In this document: positions 16,815 through 25,394 of the stretch, piece after piece
Position numbering within the stretch: position 1 is the stretch's first letter
How the letters are laid out: the number at the start of each line of letters is the position of its first letter
Assembly (NCBI GenBank): GCA_023300125.1
Contig: JALZVY010000090.1
Coordinates: forward strand, 1-40,069
DNA from: Phycisphaera sp.
Lineage (GTDB): Bacteria > Planctomycetota > Phycisphaerae > Phycisphaerales > Phycisphaeraceae
Reading direction: 5' to 3'
Length of the DNA: 40,069 nt
Position numbers and translations under genes: made by a program
Notes under the pieces: model-generated
Seen by the model: the letters and a program-made list of their open reading frames with translations, nothing else
Told to the model about the DNA's origin: nothing
Database searches by the model: none

Positions 16815-18602
16815 ATGAGCGACTCTCCATCCAAACCCTGCAAGCAGCCGAACCCCACCGACGGGCGGTTGGCCGCCGCCGGCCTGATCGGGGTCACCGG
16901 GCTGGTCGCCGCGGTGACAGGCTGTGCGGGCCCGCTGAGCGAGCAACGTGGCCACACCCTTCTGCGCACCGCGGTCATCGTGGAACACCGCCAGCAGATG
17001 GCCGCCCTGGCCAACACCGAGCCGGTGACCGTGCAGCGCCAAGAGAGCGACCTGAAGACCCGCCTGAGCGACGAACGCCTGACAGAGTTGGACAAAATCA
17101 GCGGAGCCGGGGCGTACCGCGCCGAGACCTTGGATCCGGGTACCGACCTGACTGGGGCGTCGGGGGCCCAGTCGGTGTCGCTTTCGCTCAAAGAGGCGGT
17201 GGCCACGGCCATCGAGAGCAACCTGGACGTGGCGGTGGCCCGGGTGGGGCCGGCCATCGGGGCCGCCCAACTGCAACAGGCCGATGCGCAGTTCGACTGG
17301 ACTTTCTTTGCCGACGCCGACTTTCAGAAGCAGGACACGCCTCAGCCTCCGGGCACGGTGCCGGGGCTGAGCAACGACATCCAGCAAGAAACCCAGTCGC
17401 TCAATACCGGACTGCGCAAGACCCTGACCTCGGGCGGGCAGTTGCAGATCGAGACCACCTTGTCTCGGCAGGAACGCGTGCCTTCGTTCTTTTTGGTCAA
17501 CCGGTTCTTTGACGCCGACGCGCTGATCACCCTGCAACAGCCGCTGCTGCGGGGCTTCGGGAAGGAACTGAACCTGACACAGATCGAACTGGCCCACAGC
17601 ACCGAAGCGGCGGCCCGCGAGGTGCTTCGGCAGACTCTCAACGACTTGGTCGCTCAGGTTGAAACCAGCTACTGGGACTTGAACCTGGCCCACCGCAGTG
17701 TGCTGATTCAACAGCGCCTGCTTGAACGAACCATCGTGGAACGTGACCGCTTAGAAGACCGCGCGGGCTACGACACCACCCCGGTGCGGGTGACCGAGGC
17801 CAACAGCCGGGTGGAGCTTCGCCGAGCGGACCTGATCCGCGTGCGGGCCCAGGTCCGCAGCGCTTCGGACACGCTTAAACGGCTGCTGAACAGCCCCAAC
17901 CTGCCCTTGGCCGACGAGACGCTGCTGAGGCCCGTCGACGACCCCCTGGACCAGCCCGTGTCGTTCAGCCTGCGCGACGAGGTGACCACCGCCCTAGAGC
18001 AGCGGCCCGAACTGGCCCAAAGCCTCTTGGCCATCCGCGACGCGGAGCTGCGCCAACGCGTGGCGGACAACGCCACCCTGCCCCAGCTGGATCTGACCGC
18101 CGCGGTGGGGCTCAACGGCATCGATTTGGACAACGCGGTCGAGGCCTACGCGGATCTGGTCGACGGCGAGTTCGTCGATTACATCGTGGGCCTGAACTTC
18201 GAGCAGCCCCTGGGCAACCGCGCCGCCAAGGGCCTGGCGACCCAGCGCCGGCTCGAACGTGAACAAGCCGCCCTGACCTACCGCCGCGATGCGCAAAACG
18301 TGGTGCTGGAAGTCAAAAACGCCCTACGGGCGGTGCTCAGCAACTACCAGCTGGTGGACGCCACCCGGGCCGCACGCTGGGCCGCCGCCGACAGCCTGCG
18401 GGCGATCAACGTGCAAGAGGAGCTGGGCGTGGCCCTCACCGACGAATTCTTGCTGGACTTGAAGCTCAACGCCCAGGAGCGGCTGGCCAACGCCGAGTTC
18501 GCCGAGGCCCAGGCCCAGAGCAACTACATGACCTCAATCGCGGATCTGTACCGCACCAACGGCACGCTGACCCAGCGCTACGGCGTGCAAGTCGCGGAGT
18601 AA
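16815..18602 (+). CDS. TolC-family outer membrane efflux lipoprotein
   Basis: This 595-residue protein resembles outer membrane factors that form the exit duct of tripartite efflux pumps and type I secretion. After a short charged stretch, GLIGVTGLVAAVTGC gives a lipobox with Cys37. The mature part begins with a helical segment, then two alpha-hairpin repeats: SLSLKEAVATAIESNLDVAV near 126 and a second near YLDLKLNAQERL. LRGFGKELNLTQIELA and QVETSYWDLNLAHRS are typical of OEP domains. It is divergent from leuC with a 162-base gap. No membrane fusion protein or pump gene is adjacent, so its partners are unknown. A T-rich hairpin follows the stop. Confidence 0.88.
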   Translation: MSDSPSKPCKQPNPTDGRLAAAGLIGVTGLVAAVTGCAGPLSEQRGHTLLRTAVIVEHRQQMAALANTEPVTVQRQESDLKTRLSDERLTELDKISGAGAYRAETLDPGTDLTGASGAQSVSLSLKEAVATAIESNLDVAVARVGPAIGAAQLQQADAQFDWTFFADADFQKQDTPQPPGTVPGLSNDIQQETQSLNTGLRKTLTSGGQLQIETTLSRQERVPSFFLVNRFFDADALITLQQPLLRGFGKELNLTQIELAHSTEAAAREVLRQTLNDLVAQVETSYWDLNLAHRSVLIQQRLLERTIVERDRLEDRAGYDTTPVRVTEANSRVELRRADLIRVRAQVRSASDTLKRLLNSPNLPLADETLLRPVDDPLDQPVSFSLRDEVTTALEQRPELAQSLLAIRDAELRQRVADNATLPQLDLTAAVGLNGIDLDNAVEAYADLVDGEFVDYIVGLNFEQPLGNRAAKGLATQRRLEREQAALTYRRDAQNVVLEVKNALRAVLSNYQLVDATRAARWAAADSLRAINVQEELGVALTDEFLLDLKLNAQERLANAEFAEAQAQSNYMTSIADLYRTNGTLTQRYGVQVAE

Positions 18603-18633
18603 GGTGTTCGACGTACGAGAGCCCGCGGCCCGA

Positions 18634-18656
18634 TGACCCGAGGGATCATTTTTTGT
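18634..18656 (+). terminator. Terminator after TolC-like gene
   Basis: ATGACCC (18634-18640) pairs with GGGATCAT (18643-18650) across a two-base loop with one bulge, followed by six T. It lies between two convergent genes. Confidence 0.6.
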
Positions 18657-18660
18657 TGGC

Positions 18661-20169
18661 TTACGTCGGGCAAGCGATCAACGCCCGCCGCTGGATCTTG
18701 CCCGTGGGGTTGCGGGGCAGCTTCTCGAGCACCCGGATCTCTTTGGGCACCTTGAAGCCGGCCATGCCCGCGCGGCAGTGCTGACGCAGATCTCCCGCGT
18801 CGAACGCGGCGCCTTCTTCAAGCTCAACAAAGGCCAACGCCTGCTCGCCGCGGCTGTCGCAGGCCATCCCGATCACCGCCGAGGCGTGCACGCTGGGGTG
18901 ACGGTTAAGCACTTCTTCGATCTCGCGTGGGAAGACATTCTCGCCGCCGATGATCATCATCTCTTTTTTGCGGCCGGTGATGTACAGATACCCCTCGGTG
19001 TCCAGCTTGCCGATGTCGCCGGTGCGGAAGCAGCGCGACGGCCCCAGCCCGGGCACGTCCAGTTCAATGATGACCTCGGCGGTGAGTTCGGGCAGGTTGT
19101 AATAGCCCTTCATCACATTGGGCCCGGTGATGAGGATCTCGCCTTCTTCATCGGGTCCCAGCACGCGGTTGTGTTCGTCGACAATGACGTTGCGCACCTG
19201 CGGCAGGGCCAAGCCCACCGAGTGCAGCCGGTTGTGATCCGGCCGAGACCAGTTGGTCACCGGCGAGGTCTCGGTCAGGCCGTAGCCTTCCAAGATGTCG
19301 ATGCCCAGCTTTTCTTGGAATCCGTCGTGCACCGCCTGGGGCAGGGGTTCGCCGCCGGAGACCACTGTTTTCAGGCTGGCCAGATCTTCGGGCACGGTCT
19401 TTTTCACGGCCAGCAAGGCGCCGTACATCGACGGCACGGCGACCATGATGTCCGCCTGGTGCTTCTTGATGAGCTTGATGAGCTTGCGCGGGTTGAACCG
19501 GGCGGTGTAGACCACCCGGCCCCCGATGTAGAGCGGCAGCAGGGTGAGTACGGTGAGACCGAAGGTGTGGAACTGCGGCAGCACGCCCACAAAAATGTCT
19601 TCGTCGTTGAGACCCGCATGGGCGACGGCGTCGTCGATGTTGCTGCGCAAGTTGCCTTCGGTGAGCATCACGCCTTTGGGCTTGCCCGAGGTGCCCGAGG
19701 TGTACAGCAACACCGCCAGGTCGTCGGTCGCCAACTTCGGGGGCCACACCAGCGGCGGCAGACCACTGAACTTCACTTCTTCCATTTTCAGCAGCGTCGG
19801 GCTGGTGGGCAGCGCGGCCAGGTCCACGCCCAGTTCGCTGATGGCCTCGACCATCTTGCCCGCGGTCACGATCGCGTCCACCCCGCTGTCGGCGACCACG
19901 TGGTCCAGCTCGGACTGGGACAGCAGGTAGTTCAGGGGCACGGGGGTTTTGCGGGCCAGCCAGCAGCCCAGCAGGGCGATGGGAAAGGCCCCGCCGGTGG
20001 GCAGCAGGATGCCCACATGCGGCTTGTCGGTGGCCTTGCGGATGGCCCGCGCGGCGAAAAATGCGCCCGCGAAAATTTGGAAGAAGCTGTAGGTGCGTTG
20101 GTCGTCGGTGATCGCGACCCGCCGCGGGCGGGTCAGCCCGCGAAGCAATATCTGGCGTAGAAGGCTCAT
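18661..20169 (-). CDS. AMP-forming acyl-CoA/acyl-ACP synthetase
   Basis: This 502-residue ANL-superfamily enzyme adenylates a carboxylic acid, probably a fatty acid, and passes it to CoA or ACP. The P-loop YTSGTSGKPKGV (residues 156-167), GYGLTET (295-301), FRTGD (381-385), ITGRKKEMMIIGGENV (397-412) and the C-terminal NPTGK with Lys491 are all intact. Overall it resembles long-chain fatty acyl ligases and the synthetase domain of Aas. No thiolation domain or other assembly-line part is present, so a peptide synthetase role is unlikely. The ATG at 20169 is divergent from the lipoprotein gene at 20264. The chain length preferred cannot be read from sequence. Confidence 0.88.
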   Translation of the reverse strand: MSLLRQILLRGLTRPRRVAITDDQRTYSFFQIFAGAFFAARAIRKATDKPHVGILLPTGGAFPIALLGCWLARKTPVPLNYLLSQSELDHVVADSGVDAIVTAGKMVEAISELGVDLAALPTSPTLLKMEEVKFSGLPPLVWPPKLATDDLAVLLYTSGTSGKPKGVMLTEGNLRSNIDDAVAHAGLNDEDIFVGVLPQFHTFGLTVLTLLPLYIGGRVVYTARFNPRKLIKLIKKHQADIMVAVPSMYGALLAVKKTVPEDLASLKTVVSGGEPLPQAVHDGFQEKLGIDILEGYGLTETSPVTNWSRPDHNRLHSVGLALPQVRNVIVDEHNRVLGPDEEGEILITGPNVMKGYYNLPELTAEVIIELDVPGLGPSRCFRTGDIGKLDTEGYLYITGRKKEMMIIGGENVFPREIEEVLNRHPSVHASAVIGMACDSRGEQALAFVELEEGAAFDAGDLRQHCRAGMAGFKVPKEIRVLEKLPRNPTGKIQRRALIACPT

Positions 20170-20263
20170 CGCGATAAGCTAACGCCTTACGGGCGGATTC
20201 GTGGGCACGGTCCCGGGTTCCGCCGCCGCACACCACAACACCACGCCGATCAGGAAAGCTGCC

Positions 20264-21064
20264 ATGAACCCCTCAACTGTGTTGTCTCCCTTACGGGCCG
20301 CCTGGGGCCTCATGGTCGTGTGGCTGCTGCTTTGCGTGCTGGGGTGCGGGTCCTCGGGCCCCTACGCCTCGCTGGCCGATGCGAACGGCGCTTACCAACG
20401 CGGCGATTACCCCCAGGCCTACGCCTTCGCCGCGTCCATCAGCAACAGCGGGCCCTCGCTGGACCGGTTTGAAGCGGCCTACGTTGCGGGTTTGGCGGCG
20501 ACCCAGCTGGGCCAGGACGACAAGGCGATCAAGCACCTGAAACGGGCGGTCCGGGCGTACGACAAGCAGATGGCCTCGGATGCCGGGGTGATGCTGGGGC
20601 TGGCCTACGCCCGCCAAGGGAAGGACGCCCAAGCCGCCGAGACGCTGATCGCCGCTGCGCCGCGTCAAAGCGATGAAGCCCAAGCCAAGGCTTACTTCCA
20701 CGCCGCCGATGCCCAGCAGCGTTTGGGGCGGTGGGCCTCGGCCCGGGATTACCTGCTGCTGTCCAAGAGTACCACCCAAGACCTGTCGCTGGTGGCGGCC
20801 ATTGACGAGCGGCTGGCGGTCAACGGTTTCACGCTGGAGATCGGTTCGTTCGAAGACCTGGCCAACGCCCAGGCCGCGGCCGAAAAATACGACGTGGTGG
20901 CCAAACAAATCGGCATCAAAGGCACGCGCACCGTCGAAGACCCCGCCCGCGCAGGGCGGGTGCGGGTGCACGTGGGTGAGTTCTCAACCTTCGCCTCGGC
21001 GGCGAGCTACCGCCAGCCCTTGGGCCTGCCCGACGCCTTTGTGGTGCCCATCACCGGGCGCTAA
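20264..21064 (+). CDS. TPR and SPOR domain lipoprotein
   Basis: This 266-residue protein starts at the ATG at 20264, eight bases after AGGAAAG. A hydrophobic segment ending VLGCGSS places a lipobox at Cys28. Two or three tetratricopeptide-like helix pairs follow (for example AYQRGDYPQAYAFA and YVAGLAATQLGQDDKAIKHL). The last ~75 residues (FTLEIGSFEDLANAQAAAEK to VRVHVGEFSTFASAASY) fit a SPOR domain, which binds denuded glycan strands in peptidoglycan. It is therefore likely an envelope lipoprotein acting at the septum or cell wall. A strong terminator follows. Confidence 0.8.
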   Translation: MNPSTVLSPLRAAWGLMVVWLLLCVLGCGSSGPYASLADANGAYQRGDYPQAYAFAASISNSGPSLDRFEAAYVAGLAATQLGQDDKAIKHLKRAVRAYDKQMASDAGVMLGLAYARQGKDAQAAETLIAAAPRQSDEAQAKAYFHAADAQQRLGRWASARDYLLLSKSTTQDLSLVAAIDERLAVNGFTLEIGSFEDLANAQAAAEKYDVVAKQIGIKGTRTVEDPARAGRVRVHVGEFSTFASAASYRQPLGLPDAFVVPITGR

Positions 21065-21079
21065 GCCCCAAGGGCCATT

Positions 21080-21111
21080 AAAAAACGACGCCTCGCGGCG
21101 GCGTTTTTTTT
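21080..21111. terminator. Bidirectional intrinsic terminator
   Basis: AAAAAACGACGCC (21080-21092) pairs with GGCGGCGTTTTTT (from 21097) around TCGC with one mismatch. The T run serves the plus-strand lipoprotein gene and the A run serves the minus-strand PilZ gene. Confidence 0.85.
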
Positions 21112-21142
21112 ACTCAATGTGATGGCTTGATGGCCCATGGGC

Positions 21143-21499
21143 TCACCACATGGCCCGGGCACCTTGGGCCGCGATGCGGGCCATACGGGTGATGTTCATC
21201 TGGTCTTCCTCGCTGAGGTTGATGAACTCCAGGCCGAATTCGGTTTTACGCCGTCCCAGCTTGCGGACACGGCGGACCGCCACGTCCACAGGCAGCACCT
21301 GCTTGTCGAGCTGCAACTCGATGCGGAACATTTCGCCTTCGCAAATGGGCATCGATCCCTTGCGCACCACCCGCATGCCCGAGGCGGAGATGTCCACCAC
21401 CTCGCCCAGTGAAGACAGCGTGCCCTCGGTCTTCAGCCGGCCATGGCGGCGGCGGTTGTCCTCGGGGTCGGGGTTCTCTGTTTGACGCCAAAAGTCCAT
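21143..21499 (-). CDS. PilZ domain cyclic-di-GMP receptor
   Basis: This 118-residue single-domain protein carries RRRHGR, with the RxxxR motif at residues 17-21, and DISASGM, the D/NxSxxG motif at 36-41; together they bind cyclic-di-GMP. The rest follows the PilZ beta-barrel pattern (FRIELQLDKQVLPVDVAVRRV, LGLEF-like FGLEFINLSEEDQ). It has no output domain and probably acts by binding a partner. It stands alone between a terminator and the EamA/DAHP synthase pair, which lie upstream on the same strand with a 108-base gap. That gap holds GACGCAC/GTGCGTC (21567-21591), a 7 bp inverted repeat without a T run. Confidence 0.88.
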   Translation of the reverse strand: MDFWRQTENPDPEDNRRRHGRLKTEGTLSSLGEVVDISASGMRVVRKGSMPICEGEMFRIELQLDKQVLPVDVAVRRVRKLGRRKTEFGLEFINLSEEDQMNITRMARIAAQGARAMW

Positions 21500-21607
21500 G
21501 TCTTGTTCATCGACCCCGGGCCCCAGACGCTTGAGTCGATCCTGCAGTTTGTGGGGTTTTATGTGTGACGCACCGAGATCTGGAGTGCGTCCGATACCCC
21601 GCCCGGA

Positions 21608-22528
21608 TCAGCTGACGTACAGCCACACCGCCAACACCATGGACACCGCGGCCAGGGCCCGGCGCACGACGACGCCCGGCGGCACCCGGCGTTCGAGGTG
21701 TTCGAAGCCCGCGGCGGCCAGGGCCACGCCCAGGGCGATGGCGATGAGCCCGCGCGACGACTGCAGAATGGCCCCCAGTACCGTGCCCAGGCGGGCGAAC
21801 GTGGCGTAGAGCGTGACCATGGCAAACAGCCACGCGGCGGCGTAGGGCACGGCGTCGCGCCAGTCGCTTGGGCGACGGCTGCCGAAACGAGGCAGCAGCA
21901 GCAGGGCGGGGACGCCCAGGCAGAGGTAAACCGCGCCCACCGCCCAGACCGGGGCGGCCCAGGGTTGCGTGGCGGGGTCGAGGCCCGCGGCGGCTTCGGC
22001 CCCGCGGATGGTGGCAAGGATCAGCACGTCGCACACGGCGTAGAACACACAGGCCAGAAACAGCTGCGCGGCGGGGCGGGCGCCGATGCGTCCGCCGGCG
22101 GTGCCCAGTGCCAGCGCACCCGCCACCGCGAGGGCCACGCCCGCCCACTGGGCCGGGCCCAGGATCTCTCCGCGCACCGCGGCGATACCCGCGAGCACGG
22201 CAATCTTAAAACTGAGCAGCGGCGCCACGCGCGATCCGTCGAGCACGCGCAGGGCTGAGAGCAAGCACCACTGGGCCACGGAAAAAGCGGCCACCAAGCC
22301 CGCGAGCGGCGCGGCCCACCGGGCGTCCAGGCCTAGCGTCGCGGGCCAGAGCAGCGGCAACACCACGGCCGCAACGGCGGCCATCCAGACGTGGGCGAGG
22401 GCCAGCAGCGTAAGACCCCGCCGCGCGGGACGGCTGCCGGGCCCGCCAGGCGCGGTGGTGAAGTGCCGCGCGGCGACATAGGCCGTGGCGTGCCCCAGTG
22501 CCGTCAGCAGTCCGAGGATGACGCCCAC
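21608..22528 (-). CDS. EamA/DMT-type membrane transporter
   Basis: This 306-residue protein is almost wholly hydrophobic, with about nine or ten transmembrane helices in two halves, as in the drug/metabolite transporter superfamily. SALRVLDGSRVAPLLSFKIAVLAG marks the end of the first repeat and ILQSSRGLIAIALGVALA that of the second. The start is a GTG at 22528, only three bases after the stop of the DAHP synthase gene, so the two are probably translated from one mRNA. A role in exporting an aromatic compound would fit that pairing but is only inferred. The substrate is unknown. Confidence 0.75.
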   Translation of the reverse strand: MGVILGLLTALGHATAYVAARHFTTAPGGPGSRPARRGLTLLALAHVWMAAVAAVVLPLLWPATLGLDARWAAPLAGLVAAFSVAQWCLLSALRVLDGSRVAPLLSFKIAVLAGIAAVRGEILGPAQWAGVALAVAGALALGTAGGRIGARPAAQLFLACVFYAVCDVLILATIRGAEAAAGLDPATQPWAAPVWAVGAVYLCLGVPALLLLPRFGSRRPSDWRDAVPYAAAWLFAMVTLYATFARLGTVLGAILQSSRGLIAIALGVALAAAGFEHLERRVPPGVVVRRALAAVSMVLAVWLYVS

Positions 22529-22531
22529 GGC

Positions 22532-23614
22532 CTAGCTGCCCGCGCCGGCCGCGAACCGGTCGTGGGCCCGCAGCAGCAGCTCGCGGGTCTTGTCCCACCC
22601 CAAGCACGCGTCGGTCACCGACACGCCGTAGCGCAGCTTGGACAGGTCCTCGGGGATGGACTGGTTGCCTTCTTCGAGGTTGGATTCGAGCATCATTCCG
22701 GTGATGGCGGTGGTGCCATCCATCCGCTGCTGTACGAGGCTGTCCCACACCACCTCTTGCTGGGCCGAGACCTTGCCCGAGTTTGCGTGGCTGCAGTCAA
22801 CCACCAGCCGCGGCGACAAGCCCGCGGCGTTCAGGCGCTCGGCGGCCACGGCGATGTCTGCCGGATCGTAGTTCGAGCCGTCGGATCCGCCACGCAGGAT
22901 CACGTGCCCGTAGGTGTTGCCCTTGGTGTGCACCACGCAGGCCCGGCCCTGCTCATCGATGCCGATGAAGTGGTGCGGGCTCAGAGCCGACTGCATCGCG
23001 TCCAGGGCCACCTGCAACGAGCCGTTGGTGGCGTTTTTAAAGCCCACGGGCATCGACAGGCCGCTGGCCATCTGACGGTGGGTCTGGCTTTCGGTGGTGC
23101 GGGCACCGATGGCCGCCCAGCTGACCAGATCATCGAGGTACTGCGGGGTGACGGGGTCCAAAAACTCGGTGCCCGCCGGCAGACCCAAGGCCGTGATATC
23201 CAGAAGCAGCTTGCGCGCAAGATCCAAGCCCCTGGACACGTCGAAGCTGCCGTCCAAGCGCGGGTCGTTGACCAGGCCCTTCCATCCCACGGTGGTCCGG
23301 GGTTTTTCGAAGTACACCCGCATGACCACCAAGAGGCGGTCGGCCACCTGCTCGGCGAGTTGGGCCAGCCGGCCCGCGTATTCCAGCGCGGCGTCGGGGT
23401 CGTGGATCGAGCAGGGCCCGGCCACCACCAGCAGGCGTGGGTCCTCGCCACGGAGCACCGCCTCGACCGCCTGCCGGCCGGTCAACACGGTCGTACGCGA
23501 GGCGTCGGTCAGCGGGAGGCGTGCTTCGAGATCGCCGGGCGAAATCAGCGGATCCAAGCTCGCGACGTTGACGTTTTGAGTGGACGGGGGGGTGGACGGA
23601 GGTGGCGCAGGCAT
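22532..23614 (-). CDS. aroG: 3-deoxy-7-phosphoheptulonate (DAHP) synthase, class I
   Basis: The enzyme joins phosphoenolpyruvate and erythrose 4-phosphate in the first step of aromatic amino acid synthesis. The 360 residues hold [16 protein letters not shown] (65-80) and [14 protein letters not shown] (101-114), [16 protein letters not shown], and the metal-binding [10 protein letters not shown]. Length and motifs match the AroF/AroG/AroH family; the exact paralogue, and which amino acid inhibits it, cannot be told, so the symbol is nominal. The first ~20 residues are Pro/Ser/Thr-rich and may not be conserved. An EamA-type transporter gene follows after three bases. Confidence 0.94.
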   Translation of the reverse strand: MPAPPPSTPPSTQNVNVASLDPLISPGDLEARLPLTDASRTTVLTGRQAVEAVLRGEDPRLLVVAGPCSIHDPDAALEYAGRLAQLAEQVADRLLVVMRVYFEKPRTTVGWKGLVNDPRLDGSFDVSRGLDLARKLLLDITALGLPAGTEFLDPVTPQYLDDLVSWAAIGARTTESQTHRQMASGLSMPVGFKNATNGSLQVALDAMQSALSPHHFIGIDEQGRACVVHTKGNTYGHVILRGGSDGSNYDPADIAVAAERLNAAGLSPRLVVDCSHANSGKVSAQQEVVWDSLVQQRMDGTTAITGMMLESNLEEGNQSIPEDLSKLRYGVSVTDACLGWDKTRELLLRAHDRFAAGAGS

Positions 23615-23843
23615 CGCGGGATGATACGGGAGGCCGGGGCGGGCGTTCCACCGGGCCTGACAGACGGCTGGCGCGGGGGGGGCAGCGCCACAGAGCCCCG
23701 GGGGGCGTCATTGGGGTTTTCACGCAGGTGAAGGCCCCACCTCTGCCGGGCACCCACCCCACGCTTTGCCCGCTTTTTGAAGGCCCAGGGCTGGGAGTAA
23801 GGGCCCGCGCCCAGAGGCCCCTGCCTGCGGTGAAGCGGATCGC

Positions 23844-25154
23844 TCAGGCGGCGTTGCGACGTTCGACGCGTTTGATGCCTCGCAGCAGGTCGTGGGCGTT
23901 CTTGAACTGCGACATGCTGGGGTTCTTGGGACGCAGCACCGCGGCCGACAACGACTGCAGCGTGCGGGCCTCGTTGCTCATCGCGTTGTAGTCGATCAGC
24001 CGTGCGAGCTCGGGGTTGAAATGCGGGTGATTGATCTGCACCGCGAGGTAGAAGATGTCCATGCCCCGGTCGGGCTTACCGGCAACGTCTTTGAGCGACG
24101 CGCTGGTGACCTCGCCGCGGGCCAGCATATCGCTGAGCACTTTTTGAACCTCGCTGGTCTGCATCAATTCCATGAACAGACGGTTGAGCACCGGGCGGTT
24201 GGTCAGGTCCTCGTCGGTCTGCGCCGAGGTGCCAAAGTCCACAAACCCTACCCCGTCGTTGGTGATGACCATGTTGTCCAGCCGCAGGTCCAAGTGCATG
24301 ATCTTGGCGTCGTCGTGCAGCGCGGCGAGCAGCTCCATGGCCGAGGCGGCAAATTCGGCTTGGCTGAGCGGGGCGGTTCGGCCGTTGCGCAGCCAGTTCA
24401 TGTCCAGCCGCGTCACCAAACCACGCTTATCGCGGCCGATGCGCAGCGGCCGGGGAACGCGGCAGCGCAGGTGCTCGGGCAGCCGCTTCTGTAAAAGTTC
24501 CAGGCACTTGGTTTCGCGGGTGAGAAACAGCGGGAACACGTCGCCCACCAGCTTGCGGGCCCGCTGCTTGGCGGCGACCGGGTCCAGGTTGGGAAAGCGC
24601 GCGTTGATGCGCCGCAGCACACCCTCGACTGTGGGCACGCGCTTGGTCACGCAGAAGCCCTCGGGCTCGTTGTCGTCGGGGCTCAGCACCACGTCGTAGG
24701 TCGACCGCTTCGAGTCTTCGTCAGGGCGCACCAAATCGGTCTTGCGGGCCACGAAATACCAGATCCGCGGCGTCAAACCGGCGATGCGCAGGCCCAGCGG
24801 CGCATGCCACAGGTCGCCCATTGGTTGTTCCACCGTGAAGCCGTTGGCGTTGTCATATTGCTGGGCCGTCGCCGCAAGCTGTTTCGGATCGGTGCCCATG
24901 ATCGCCACGCTGCCGCCCCAGCGCAGGCGTTCAAACAGCTCTGCGGCTTGATGCGGCTCGCCAGGCCCGGCCAGACGCAGATCCACCATGCCATCTTCCA
25001 GGCCATCGGAGGTGCGGGCGACCTGCCGTCCCTGCGCTTCAAACGCCAGCCGCTGGTCCAGGAGACGCTGGACCCAGCGGTCCGTGGTCGCGGTTCGGCT
25101 CGCCGGCGAATTTTTGCGGCGCGGGGGTTGCGAGGATGTGAAAATCTTAAGCAT
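23844..25154 (-). CDS. Protein kinase-like protein with unfamiliar N-terminus
   Basis: This 436-residue protein has a kinase-fold catalytic core: IMHLDLRLDNMVI (residues 285-297) matches HxDxxxxN, and GFVDFGTSAQ (303-312) matches the DFG motif. GFCVTKRV (167-174) may supply the ATP-binding lysine. ARKLVGDVFPLFLTRETKCLELL looks like the helix C region. The N-terminal ~130 residues contain ERLRWGGSVAIMG and IAGLTPRIWYFVARK and are not recognised. The layout recalls RIO- or lipopolysaccharide-kinase-like families more than typical Ser/Thr kinases. No membrane segment is seen. The FGE gene lies 240 bases upstream on the same strand; any functional link is unproven. Confidence 0.7.
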   Translation of the reverse strand: MLKIFTSSQPPRRKNSPASRTATTDRWVQRLLDQRLAFEAQGRQVARTSDGLEDGMVDLRLAGPGEPHQAAELFERLRWGGSVAIMGTDPKQLAATAQQYDNANGFTVEQPMGDLWHAPLGLRIAGLTPRIWYFVARKTDLVRPDEDSKRSTYDVVLSPDDNEPEGFCVTKRVPTVEGVLRRINARFPNLDPVAAKQRARKLVGDVFPLFLTRETKCLELLQKRLPEHLRCRVPRPLRIGRDKRGLVTRLDMNWLRNGRTAPLSQAEFAASAMELLAALHDDAKIMHLDLRLDNMVITNDGVGFVDFGTSAQTDEDLTNRPVLNRLFMELMQTSEVQKVLSDMLARGEVTSASLKDVAGKPDRGMDIFYLAVQINHPHFNPELARLIDYNAMSNEARTLQSLSAAVLRPKNPSMSQFKNAHDLLRGIKRVERRNAA

Positions 25155-25394
25155 GGGCCCAGGCCTTGGTGAACACGACAGGAAGCAGACGAGGTTCTCT
25201 TCGTGCGTCTGGCCCCGGGGCTGAGGTACTCAAGGCCCCGGTTGCAGGAAGTCGCAGGCCAAGGGATAGCGCAACACACGTGGTTTGCCCCATCGTTACA
25301 GACCGATCCCGGGCCCAAGGGCAAGAAAAACGGCGACCCTGCGGCCTCACCACGTATGAATCGCGCGTGCGGCCTGGAGTTGAACGTGTGTCGT

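Noticed and set aside
15240..17711. An 823-codon minus-strand extension of LeuC
   Set aside because: The extension is antisense to the TolC-like gene; LeuC begins at 16652 with a good ribosome binding site.
15168..18602. A 1144-codon plus-strand frame covering leuC and the TolC-like gene
   Set aside because: Its first half is antisense to leuC and unlike any protein; only the part from 16815 is coding.
18778..20160. Long plus-strand frame opposite the acyl synthetase
   Set aside because: Antisense shadow typical of GC-rich DNA.
22391..23731. Long plus-strand frame opposite DAHP synthase
   Set aside because: Antisense shadow; the minus strand holds an intact known enzyme.
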